A stretch of 64,000 bases of DNA from Vogesella mureinivorans (lineage in GTDB: Bacteria > Pseudomonadota > Gammaproteobacteria > Burkholderiales > Chromobacteriaceae), in contig NZ_VMTV02000626.1 of the NCBI RefSeq assembly GCF_007644035.1, positions 1 through 64,000 on the forward strand. The letters run 5' to 3'. The position numbers and the translations under genes are program-made. A model generated the notes under the pieces. That model had not been told where the DNA came from. It saw nothing but the letters and a program-made list of their open reading frames with translations, and made no database searches. Positions 39,820 to 48,632 of this stretch are shown piece after piece. How positions within the stretch are numbered: the stretch's first letter is position 1; each line of letters begins with the position of its first letter.

Positions 39820-41409
39820 ATGTGTAATGAAGCAGCCACTATCCCTATTGTTGACTTATTTGCCGGCCCTGGCGGACTGGGAGAGGGCTTCTCTTCATTA
39901 AATGATGGTAGATCTTTTCAGATCGTCGTCTCAGCAGAAAGAGATCCTGTCGCACATCAGACACTACGTCTAAGAGCATTCTACCGGCTATTACGCACTA
40001 AACGGCCTGAGATGCTTGGAGACTACTATCGTTTCTGCCATGGAGAATCCGAAACACCATTCAGTCGTGATACCCAGGATCTATGGGATCTTGCTAACAA
40101 AGAGGCATTGTGCATTGAGATTGGCAGCCCAGAAGGTAATGCCAAGCTTGACTCTGCTATTCAACAAGCTCTGGGGGCAGCTAACAACCGTAAACCATGG
40201 CTGTTGATTGGCGGCCCGCCATGCCAAGCCTATTCGCTAGTTGGGCGCTCTCGAAATATGGGCAAGGCTGACTACAAACCGGAAGAAGACCATCGTCACT
40301 TCCTTTATCGAGAATATTTGAGAATTATACAGCGCTACCAACCAGATATTTTTGTAATGGAAAACGTCAAGGGTATACTTTCATCCAAAGTTAATGGCGT
40401 GCAGATATTTCATCAAATCCTTAATGACCTAACGAATCCAGATCATGCCCTTGGTGCAGATAAACAAGGCCATAAGTACAGAATTGTGTCGTTAGTTAAC
40501 GATGTAGTCTTCGAGGATAGTAACGATCCAGCCAAACTCGATGCTACGAAGTACATCATCCGGGCTGAGGAGCATGGAATTCCACAAGCACGGCACCGGG
40601 TAATATTATTAGGAATTCGAGACGACATTCCGCACGCTTCATTGCCTAAGCTAACCAAAGACAAGCATATCAACGTAAAGGATATAATCGGTAACTTACC
40701 TAAACTTCGCAGCAGACTGAGCAAGCAGATCGATTCTGCAGATTCATGGGCAACATTGGTAAGTGAGCAGCTTGGAAAACTTGCCGTCTCAGCCGCATCA
40801 CAGCAATATGGTTTTTCATATAGACTGGCTCCGAAACTTAGCCAAAATGCAGGCCTCATAGGGGGGATCAAATCATACGGGGCAAATCGACTAATCAAGA
40901 CGGACTTAGAAGGTGGTACAGGTCATGCCCAGTTAGACTATTGGTTAATAGATAAAAGGCTTAAGGTCTGGCTCAATCATGAGTCACGGAGTCATCGCAT
41001 TGATGATCTAGCACGCTATGGCTATGCAGCGACATTTGCTCAAGAGTTCAAACGATCACCGAAAGGCCATCAAGAATTTGATCTATCAGAGCTAGCACCC
41101 TCACATAAGAATTGGGAAAGTGGTAATTTTTCAGATCGATTCCGCGTTCAGACTGAAGACGGCCCCTCCACCACCATTACCAGTCATATATCAAAGGATG
41201 GCCACTACTTCATTCACTATGATCCACTGCAATGTCGCAGTCTGACAGTACGTGAGGCCGCGAGGCTACAGACGTTCCCTGACAACTATTTTTTTCAAGG
41301 TGGTCGGACGCAACAGTTTCAACAAGCGGGGAATGCAGTCCCGCCCCTGCTGGCATACAAAATTGCGGAAATAGTGCAGAAGATTCTTCAGCGATTACCA
41401 TCACAATAG
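39820..41409 (+). CDS. DNA (cytosine-5) methyltransferase of the island
   Basis: It methylates a cytosine at carbon 5 in an unknown recognition site. The 529-residue protein shows motif I DLFAGPGGLGEGF near the start, motif IV GGPPCQAYS with the catalytic Cys, motif VI ENVKG, motif VIII QARHRVILLG and motif X GNAVPPLLAYKIAE. The variable region between VIII and X would hold the target-recognition domain. Its codon and base use is much more AT-rich than the backbone. It faces the defence operon (convergent), and in predicted MORC-type restriction systems it would protect host DNA. Confidence 0.93.
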   Translation: MCNEAATIPIVDLFAGPGGLGEGFSSLNDGRSFQIVVSAERDPVAHQTLRLRAFYRLLRTKRPEMLGDYYRFCHGESETPFSRDTQDLWDLANKEALCIEIGSPEGNAKLDSAIQQALGAANNRKPWLLIGGPPCQAYSLVGRSRNMGKADYKPEEDHRHFLYREYLRIIQRYQPDIFVMENVKGILSSKVNGVQIFHQILNDLTNPDHALGADKQGHKYRIVSLVNDVVFEDSNDPAKLDATKYIIRAEEHGIPQARHRVILLGIRDDIPHASLPKLTKDKHINVKDIIGNLPKLRSRLSKQIDSADSWATLVSEQLGKLAVSAASQQYGFSYRLAPKLSQNAGLIGGIKSYGANRLIKTDLEGGTGHAQLDYWLIDKRLKVWLNHESRSHRIDDLARYGYAATFAQEFKRSPKGHQEFDLSELAPSHKNWESGNFSDRFRVQTEDGPSTTITSHISKDGHYFIHYDPLQCRSLTVREAARLQTFPDNYFFQGGRTQQFQQAGNAVPPLLAYKIAEIVQKILQRLPSQ

Positions 41410-41464
41410 TTGCTGAGTAGATGAATACTGGGCTATTGAGCAGGGAAAGAGAAAATTGAAGGAA

Positions 41465-41491
41465 GGGCGGTTGTAAACATTGAAACCGCCC
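41465..41491. terminator. Hairpin between the convergent methyltransferase and AIPR genes
   Basis: GGGCGGTT (41465-41472) pairs with AACCGCCC (41484-41491) between the two stop codons. The minus strand continues T-rich, so it probably ends the long operon; on the + strand there is no T-run. Confidence 0.55.
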
Positions 41492-41504
41492 ACCTTACGA
41501 CTGA

Positions 41505-43295
41505 TCAGGCAAGCTCAGGAATGCCATCCAGGCAGGTTGTATACCGGAATCCTGACATCATTTCCCAGCATTCTTTCTTCTTGGCCCACTCGGAAAGCAT
41601 TCGTCCTTTCGCTGTCGCATGAAGCTGCGTATTCACCTCATCGGACCATGCCTCGATTTGTTCGAGAAGCTGCAGCGATACCGACTGCGCGGACCAGATA
41701 CGATCCAGACTCAGACGATCACCAAGCTTCAGGGACACAAGGGACACAGTGTACGCAAGCACGTTTGCTTGGAACGCTGCAAAACGTGGACGAATCCTGC
41801 GCTGTGCCTCCTTGAATAGAATGGCCTGGGCAATGATGCGCTTGTATTCGATCACATCAGGTAAGACCAACGCATCCCCAGCTGCATTCACAATCTCCAT
41901 GAACGCCTTGAAGTTCTTTTGCCCCCCTTGGCTGACCAGATCTGGCCGCCGCATCCAAGCACATTGATACTTGGCAAGATCCGTTTTGGTAATCTTGCGA
42001 GACAATGGCATGCCTTCCTGTATGCGCTTGGTGCCAGCTGGCGTTTTGCCTTCTCGCTCGAGCATCACCTTGTAACTGCCAGTTGCGCGCTCATAGAACC
42101 ACCGACCAACGCCATCTGGACAATACGTGGTCATTGCAAGTTTCTCGAGCTCAACGTGATATGGCATGTTCGCAGACAAATCAGAGAGCTGGACCTTGTT
42201 CTGACTGTTGGCATAGCGCGATATGTCTGAAATCAGACGTTCCTCCTGTTCGGAGCCGACATTCTTTAGGACGATGATCTTGGCGGGTACCCTGACCTGT
42301 GACAGGCTGACATCCGGAAATTTCTTCTTCGTGAAGAACATCGAGGCAGTCGTCTGACCTCCATTCACGATCTGCATGCCCTTCAACCAAGAGATGCCCA
42401 AGCTGCCATCCTCGGTACGAGCTAGACTGGCTTCATCTGCAATAATAACCACGCCATTGTTGTAGGCCATGAACCGTTCAGGCTGCTTGCGCAAGGTCTC
42501 TGAAATCCCTTTGTTGACTCCTCCAACTTGGCTGAGAAACGAACGGACGTTTGCCTCCAAGATGCGTGCTCCATATTTTTCATACAAAAAGCGCAAGGCT
42601 TCACCGGGAATCACGGTCATTGCATAATCATATTCACCCATTTGATCCGGAACCCAGACACATGGCAGCGGCCCACCGGATACATCGTCGAAATTCACAA
42701 CGAGCTCATCGCGCGGGCGCCCCTCCTGCCAGTGATTGAACAGACGTTGGATATCCATGACTTCAAGCTTGACGGTCTTGCCAGACACTTCCCGCGGCTG
42801 GTACGTGCGGACTTTTGCACGTCTATCTGTTAGAACAAAAACCCGGATCTGCTCAAGATCCGGATAGACCTGTTGAATGGTAAGTACAAGCGCATACGCC
42901 GTGTGGGATTCATCCATTTCCTTAGCAAGCTTGCCATCCACGCACAAAGAAAGAAAACGCAGACATTGTTCGGCTGCCTTTTGCACATCGGCATTAGGAA
43001 TATCGACAACTTCATCGACGCCTTCATACAGGCTCACATACAGATCCAGCTGATCATTATCTTCAGAAACGGCGAAACCGCTCAATCGCACAATTCCTGA
43101 GCCCAGTCCAACTTTGGCGTCATATGCACACACTTCAGGATCAAAAGTCATCCCAATGTCAGCCATGTGCCTTGTCACGATCTCGGTGAAGAGCAATTCC
43201 GGGAATGCAGCCTCACCACCTGCCTCGGTACTTCTCTCGACCGTTTCGTCACGAACTTGTTGCTGCGTCTGGCGCAAGAATTCGACCAATTCCAT
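41505..43295 (-). CDS. AIPR family protein
   Basis: The 596-residue protein matches the AIPR (abortive infection phage resistance) family, recognised by a central NNGVVIIADEA and KGMQIVNGGQTTASMFF segment (about 300-350). The biochemical role of the family is unclear; it recurs in phage-defence islands together with Z1 and PD-(D/E)XK proteins. It is the last gene of the operon and starts one base after the nuclease stop codon, so they are co-translated. Confidence 0.88.
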   Translation of the reverse strand: MELVEFLRQTQQQVRDETVERSTEAGGEAAFPELLFTEIVTRHMADIGMTFDPEVCAYDAKVGLGSGIVRLSGFAVSEDNDQLDLYVSLYEGVDEVVDIPNADVQKAAEQCLRFLSLCVDGKLAKEMDESHTAYALVLTIQQVYPDLEQIRVFVLTDRRAKVRTYQPREVSGKTVKLEVMDIQRLFNHWQEGRPRDELVVNFDDVSGGPLPCVWVPDQMGEYDYAMTVIPGEALRFLYEKYGARILEANVRSFLSQVGGVNKGISETLRKQPERFMAYNNGVVIIADEASLARTEDGSLGISWLKGMQIVNGGQTTASMFFTKKKFPDVSLSQVRVPAKIIVLKNVGSEQEERLISDISRYANSQNKVQLSDLSANMPYHVELEKLAMTTYCPDGVGRWFYERATGSYKVMLEREGKTPAGTKRIQEGMPLSRKITKTDLAKYQCAWMRRPDLVSQGGQKNFKAFMEIVNAAGDALVLPDVIEYKRIIAQAILFKEAQRRIRPRFAAFQANVLAYTVSLVSLKLGDRLSLDRIWSAQSVSLQLLEQIEAWSDEVNTQLHATAKGRMLSEWAKKKECWEMMSGFRYTTCLDGIPELA

Positions 43296-44345
43296 TCAAT
43301 TCATCCCGATCATTTCAATTACTGTACCAGCCGGATACAACCTTGCCTCGATTGCATCTAGATCAATTTCATACTTTGCCCAAACCACACCCTCAGGAAC
43401 ATTGCCGGCAATAAGTCGCGGGAATTTCTCATCGACAAGCATGTAGCGTGCACTTACCTCAAAAAACTGCCTTGTATACGAATCCGCATGTGCATCCAAG
43501 TACCCTGCATGCAGTAAGGCGAAACCGAAAGCAACTGCAGTGGCCTCATCCATCTGTTCCTTCAGCGAGGCAATGCGGGCAGGCAGAGAAACCCCGGCCG
43601 GATCAACAGAGAATCGACAAGCACAAAGAAACAGAGGTTTGCGAACACTGTCATCAAGCTGTTCCAGCGATAGAATCGAGGCGGGAAATCCGGCCTTTGC
43701 CAGCGTGCTCTTGACTTCAATTGCCCCGTGTCCCGGCTGAAAATCTTGCAAACCATCCATCGGACCGATCCAGCTTTCCACTACACTTTCGGCTGGACAG
43801 CCCGTCGCCAGCAATATAGACATGCAGTACAGTTCTCCAACGAGGCCCAGTTCAGCCTCGGGGCCGAGCACACTAGCCCCTTTCTTCATGAAGCTCATCC
43901 ACGCACGCAATCGCTTCATGAATACATTCAGCAGTTGACGGTCATCCTGGATAGGGCATTGCAACAATGCAGAAACTAGGTCCACCACGACCGTTGCAAA
44001 CAGATCAAGACTTCCTCCGGGCTGGCGAATCAATGCCAGCCACTCTTCATTTTCCCCTAGCCGAATTTTTTCGACCTTGAATCCAGTGGCCACCGGCAGT
44101 CCAGACAAGGGCCCCATCCCCCCCACGCCAAACCGGACCAGCAAGCCCTCCTCGTTACTAGGAAAACACCGACCGGCCCTCAAAGCGCATACACCTTCCG
44201 GCACAAGCACGATGGTTCTCCAGCCCTCCTGTTCGGTCTGTCCTGAGAGCGCGCGCCATGTTCCTAGGATTTCTTCCTTACTCGGCAGATCCAAATTCCT
44301 GCTCCCAGTAAATATGTCCGACTTTGTAGTCGACCTTGATCCCAC
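43296..44345 (-). CDS. PD-(D/E)XK motif protein (DUF4420 family), predicted nuclease
   Basis: The 349-residue protein carries a PD-(D/E)XK-type core: a Glu in LGLVGELYCMSIL, an Asp in GPMDGLQDF, and an E-x-K in AIEVKSTLAK (about residues 170-225), the layout expected of a metal-dependent nuclease. It is probably the cleaving subunit of the island's restriction system. As given, the ATG at 44345 overlaps the Z1 gene by 68 bases. A TTG at 44294 after GGGAGCAGGAA would give 332 residues and a 17-base overlap, and is an equally good start. Confidence 0.82.
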   Translation of the reverse strand: MGSRSTTKSDIFTGSRNLDLPSKEEILGTWRALSGQTEQEGWRTIVLVPEGVCALRAGRCFPSNEEGLLVRFGVGGMGPLSGLPVATGFKVEKIRLGENEEWLALIRQPGGSLDLFATVVVDLVSALLQCPIQDDRQLLNVFMKRLRAWMSFMKKGASVLGPEAELGLVGELYCMSILLATGCPAESVVESWIGPMDGLQDFQPGHGAIEVKSTLAKAGFPASILSLEQLDDSVRKPLFLCACRFSVDPAGVSLPARIASLKEQMDEATAVAFGFALLHAGYLDAHADSYTRQFFEVSARYMLVDEKFPRLIAGNVPEGVVWAKYEIDLDAIEARLYPAGTVIEMIGMN

Positions 44346-47124
44346 TGTTGTTACCGGGGAAGCTTATCCCGAATGCTACGACAGGTTCATGATCCTCAGG
44401 CAAACCGGCATTCTCCGGATTCAACAAGTAAATCAGCAACAATCCCGTTTCCGGAGAGGCTGGTACGCCCTCGGCACCGAATCCACGGATCTTCCTCAGG
44501 GCCGGACCACTTGGAACGACAGGCTCCTCCTTACTCGTCGGTCGGCCAGGGTCGGCGTGCCAGATTCGCTTCGTTTCATCAAGAGCGGCAAGCCAAGCGA
44601 CTTCGTCCAGATCCAGAGCTTCGTCTCGCGGAGATAGCAAACGACCGATGGCGTATCGATTGGCATCAGGCTGTCGATTGACCCGCTGGGTCAGCGGCAC
44701 AACATGCTTCTCAAACTGCCATGCCCCCTTGGTGATACTTCCTCCGATTACGGCCACATTCCAGTTCAGCAAATAACCATCAAACGCCATAGAGTCAATA
44801 AACTCTCGCAGCATTTGACTGTTCACCTTATAAGCACTGGGATGAGTCGTATAGGCGGTGAGAAACGAAGCCACATCCGCATAGGACACGTTCGACCAGT
44901 ACACCCCGGTCCAGTGATCCCATCCATCACCACGCTTCTTCTCCGGAATGGCCAAAGGCCTTCCGATTACAGAAACGAAACTCTGGAATGCATCGAAGTT
45001 CGTGCGAACAATAGCGGACTCTTTGTGCATTGATACTGTTTCGACCACATGCCCGCTAAAGGAGAGACGCAATGTCTTAGCAGATCGCATTTTCAGGGGC
45101 GAGGTCACCATCAGAACAGGGTGTGATACGACCTTGAGACCGTAATCCCGCGGCGTCCCACCACTGGCAACCATCATGTCGAACTCTTCACGCAGTTCTT
45201 CCGAGGCGTCGGCAATGTGTTCAAACCACTCGACTAGATCTGACGTTGTATAGAGACGACAAAGATCAAGGTAACCTGGCCGGTAGCCGAACCATCGCCC
45301 CATTTGCATCAAAGTGTCATACATTTTGGATGCGCGAAGGAAGTAGCTTACACAGAGACCTTCCAGGGTAAGGCCCCGGGCAAGCTTGTCACCACCGATC
45401 GCAATGACCTTGAGACCCTTGCTTGAGTCGGCATAATCCAAAGCATCCTTGGCCGTACCATTGATCATCCTGACAGAAATGTCCGAAATAATACCCGGTA
45501 GCTGTTCGACAACCTGCTCCCACGAAAACTCGTCACGGCTCACCACATCCGGCATTTGTGCATGTAACTCGGTCGTGACAGGCAAGAAGTCCTTCCTCCA
45601 AAGTCCGGCAAGACGTTCGACAAATCCTTCGTGACCGATCTTGCGTTCTACACGTTGCAGCTGCTGCCGGATATAGCGGTCTACTACGGCATACACTTCT
45701 TGTTGGACCTGATTGAACCTTGTCACATGAATCAACATCGAGCTATGGGAACCGTCTTGACCCCGTAGTTTTCTCAATGCACACACAAGTACAAATGAAT
45801 CAATGGCCTTTACTAGTGACGCCGGCATGCCAAACTCGTTTTCGATTTCCGGCTTGTGTCCATTCTTGTGAGATACCGGCATCCAGCCTGTCTTCCCATC
45901 GTCCGAGCAGTGGTCATTGACCTCACGGACCAGGGGCAATGCATCCGTACGTGTTCCGCCATTGTTGACGCCGAACAAGCGAGTAGGTCCGATATAACTG
46001 GATGGGGCACCGAGATTTATTATGAATGCAGCCGGAAACAGATCGGGCCCCTCATTCGGAGTGGCATTGCGCTCGTGGATGAAAATGTTCGCAAAAGGCG
46101 TGGCAGTATAACCAACGTAGGCCTTGCGCTGAAAAGCATGCAAAATCTTGCGGATCAGGCCGTTGATGGCTTTTGGTTGATGATCCTCGTCAGGCAGTCC
46201 GTTTTCGCCAAAAACCTGCTCTCCCGTATCAACAGAAGCGTTGTCAGCTTCATCATCGATGACTAGCAAGGGAAGATGCGTCACGATCTTACGACCGGAC
46301 TCTGTGTCAACGGCATTGGCTACATGATTGATGATCCACTTGTGCAGCCGCTCAAGGACTTTCTTGTTCTTCTTGACGACAAACAACCACGGACGTTCCT
46401 CGGGAGAAATCCCGAGATTCTTCGCCGCAGCCATGTTGAAATCACCCTTTTCGGAACGTGTTGTTGCGTAGTGCGGGCGAATCGAAGGATCCCGGTCAAT
46501 TAGACCGACTCCGATCGGTCGGGGCTCATCGCTGGAAGAGTGTGTTTCGTACCCCAGAAAACCTTCATCAAGACGCATCTGTGTCTGAGACCGCAAGTTG
46601 TTGTGCATGCCAGCCAGAACAATGATGACTTTGTAACCTGCGTCCGCGGCCTTGCAGATCAACCCGGTATAATTGCCTGTCTTGCCTGATTGCACATGTC
46701 CGACCACAAGACCGCGACGATCCCATGATCCTTCTCGGATAGGGTCTTCCAACATGGACAGGACCTGATCCGATGTTTCATCAAGGTTGGCAACGGCATT
46801 CGCTGAAAGCTTGCTTTCCTGCATTTCACGGTAACGCTGCCAATAACGCCATTCTTTCTTCCGTGAAGGTGTCAACCAAGCAACGTGACCCGCCACATCA
46901 CCAAGCATGCCCCCCGTCCCGACCCACTCGCTATGGCGACGAATCAGTTCGGCAATGACAGCCTCTCGATCCAGACCTTCCTTCCACCTTGGGTTCAACG
47001 CGAGGACAAGGTTCATTTTGTCTGCGATCAGACCGGGCGTAATGGCCTGTGGACTTTCGGCCAGCAACAGCTCCTGAACGATTTTAACCACACTGATCTT
47101 GTTTGCTTCACCTGCTGAAGACAT
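44278..47124 (-). CDS. Z1 domain protein, superfamily II-type ATPase
   Basis: The 948-residue protein has a Z1 domain with a Walker A GHVQSGKTGNYTGL (about 141-154), a Walker B-like VIDDEADNAS and a motif III-like GYTATPFANIFI, all helicase/translocase features. Z1 proteins are found in restriction-type operons with MORC/MutL-like ATPases and nucleases. It probably moves along or remodels DNA for the nuclease. It starts 14 bases after the GHKL ATPase stop. Confidence 0.9.
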   Translation of the reverse strand: MSSAGEANKISVVKIVQELLLAESPQAITPGLIADKMNLVLALNPRWKEGLDREAVIAELIRRHSEWVGTGGMLGDVAGHVAWLTPSRKKEWRYWQRYREMQESKLSANAVANLDETSDQVLSMLEDPIREGSWDRRGLVVGHVQSGKTGNYTGLICKAADAGYKVIIVLAGMHNNLRSQTQMRLDEGFLGYETHSSSDEPRPIGVGLIDRDPSIRPHYATTRSEKGDFNMAAAKNLGISPEERPWLFVVKKNKKVLERLHKWIINHVANAVDTESGRKIVTHLPLLVIDDEADNASVDTGEQVFGENGLPDEDHQPKAINGLIRKILHAFQRKAYVGYTATPFANIFIHERNATPNEGPDLFPAAFIINLGAPSSYIGPTRLFGVNNGGTRTDALPLVREVNDHCSDDGKTGWMPVSHKNGHKPEIENEFGMPASLVKAIDSFVLVCALRKLRGQDGSHSSMLIHVTRFNQVQQEVYAVVDRYIRQQLQRVERKIGHEGFVERLAGLWRKDFLPVTTELHAQMPDVVSRDEFSWEQVVEQLPGIISDISVRMINGTAKDALDYADSSKGLKVIAIGGDKLARGLTLEGLCVSYFLRASKMYDTLMQMGRWFGYRPGYLDLCRLYTTSDLVEWFEHIADASEELREEFDMMVASGGTPRDYGLKVVSHPVLMVTSPLKMRSAKTLRLSFSGHVVETVSMHKESAIVRTNFDAFQSFVSVIGRPLAIPEKKRGDGWDHWTGVYWSNVSYADVASFLTAYTTHPSAYKVNSQMLREFIDSMAFDGYLLNWNVAVIGGSITKGAWQFEKHVVPLTQRVNRQPDANRYAIGRLLSPRDEALDLDEVAWLAALDETKRIWHADPGRPTSKEEPVVPSGPALRKIRGFGAEGVPASPETGLLLIYLLNPENAGLPEDHEPVVAFGISFPGNNSGIKVDYKVGHIYWEQEFGSAE

Positions 47125-47138
47125 GCTGCATTCCTTGT

Positions 47139-48629
47139 TCAGAGCTGATCAGGCAAGCTGGCAACCAGCTCGGGATATTGATTGAATGGCTCGCTTCTCG
47201 AAAGCCGCTCGCGAGCCATGTCCGGGGACATGCCCTTCACCGCCACCATGTTCCGGTAAAGCACATCTAGCACCGACTTCACCTCTGCAGGAGCCTCCCC
47301 GGCAAAACCAGTACGTGGAGCCTCCTTGTTCTCGGCCGTATCCAGCCAGATCCGCTGGACAGGCACGGTCTCTTCCAGGACACGCAGCATGGCCTTGATC
47401 TGAGGCAGCAATACACCAGCATCATCAAGGACAGAACGAACAACTGGATGATCGGTATCGATGCGGTAACGCATGCCGCCAGCAAAATGCTCGGCTTTCC
47501 AAGATTGTGCGATTTCGCTCCCACCTGGCATTTTCGGTGCCACACCACGATGCACAAATGCCTTGCGAGCTCGTGCCCGCGTATCCTCGGCATACCCGAT
47601 CAACCAGCTCCGCAATGCAACTGGTGGTCTTGCTGTAGATTTGCGAATATCGATTTTCCAGTCAGCATCCGCTGTGTTAGGAATATCAAGGCGAATACGT
47701 GCCAGACGGTGAGCTTCATCTTTTGTCCACGAACGCCCCTGACCAAGGCCGAGCCAGCTACCTGCGACCAGCAGGCGCTCGTTACGATAGACATAGAATC
47801 CTTGCTGTGCAGTCCAGCCATCAGGACCTTGTGCGGACTCGAATTCGGTAGATGACAATTTGTCCTTGTGCGGCAACACATTGCATTGAACCTTGATTGC
47901 CATATTTCCTGGTGGGGACACGGGCGGCGATTGCCATGGTTTGCCCGGATGACCTGAAAGGAAAGGGTCCCATGGTTTCACCGGCTGACCATTGATACGC
48001 AATAACAAGCGGCGAGGTTGTTCCAGATAACGATGAAAAACCATGCCAAGATGCCGGTCTACCACATCGATCAGATCTAGGAACTCCTGTTCGCCGACTC
48101 CATTTGTCACGATGCGGTCCATCACTTCCCATAGGACCAAGGTTCCACGACCGGCCTCCAGCAGCGGATCCAGCAAGCTTTCCGAACCCTCCGCAGGACC
48201 TTCAAGCAAGTACCAGCCATCCCCTTTCCCTGCCGCAAGCACGTCCAGATCCCAGCGCAGACATTGCAGACCATCCGGCCCGCAAGCCGCTACGGTCAGA
48301 CGACGACACTGAGAAAAGGATGCAGTCTTCAAACCGAGGCCGAAACGACCGAGATCATCCATACTGCGCTCATCAAGCGGACTCTTCTCTCCTAGCCGCA
48401 TGGCCTTGTCGATTTCAGCAGCACTCATGCCACGTCCATCATCCTGAATCTCGACCCGGCTTTGCTCCTTGTTCCAGACAAAGCGCAAATCGACTGTCGA
48501 GGCTCCGGCAGCAATACTGTTATCGATAATGTCGGCTAATGCTGTCGCTGTGTTGTAGCCCAACCCGCGCAAAGCTTCGATCATTGCCGCTGCACGTGGA
48601 GGCGCATGACGAATGTTCTGCTCTTTCAT
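47139..48629 (-). CDS. GHKL-fold ATPase, MORC/MutL/Hsp90-like
   Basis: The 496-residue protein opens with a GHKL ATP-binding domain: N-box ALADIIDNSIAAGAS, G1 IQDDGRGMSAAEI and G2 LGRFGLGLKTASFSQ in the first 110 residues. The remainder is unlike histidine kinases. Such MORC-type ATPases in bacteria are predicted clamp or gate subunits of restriction-modification systems with Z1 helicases. It starts three bases after the sigma-factor gene, so the two are probably coupled. Confidence 0.88.
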   Translation of the reverse strand: MKEQNIRHAPPRAAAMIEALRGLGYNTATALADIIDNSIAAGASTVDLRFVWNKEQSRVEIQDDGRGMSAAEIDKAMRLGEKSPLDERSMDDLGRFGLGLKTASFSQCRRLTVAACGPDGLQCLRWDLDVLAAGKGDGWYLLEGPAEGSESLLDPLLEAGRGTLVLWEVMDRIVTNGVGEQEFLDLIDVVDRHLGMVFHRYLEQPRRLLLRINGQPVKPWDPFLSGHPGKPWQSPPVSPPGNMAIKVQCNVLPHKDKLSSTEFESAQGPDGWTAQQGFYVYRNERLLVAGSWLGLGQGRSWTKDEAHRLARIRLDIPNTADADWKIDIRKSTARPPVALRSWLIGYAEDTRARARKAFVHRGVAPKMPGGSEIAQSWKAEHFAGGMRYRIDTDHPVVRSVLDDAGVLLPQIKAMLRVLEETVPVQRIWLDTAENKEAPRTGFAGEAPAEVKSVLDVLYRNMVAVKGMSPDMARERLSRSEPFNQYPELVASLPDQL

Positions 48630-48632
48630 AAA

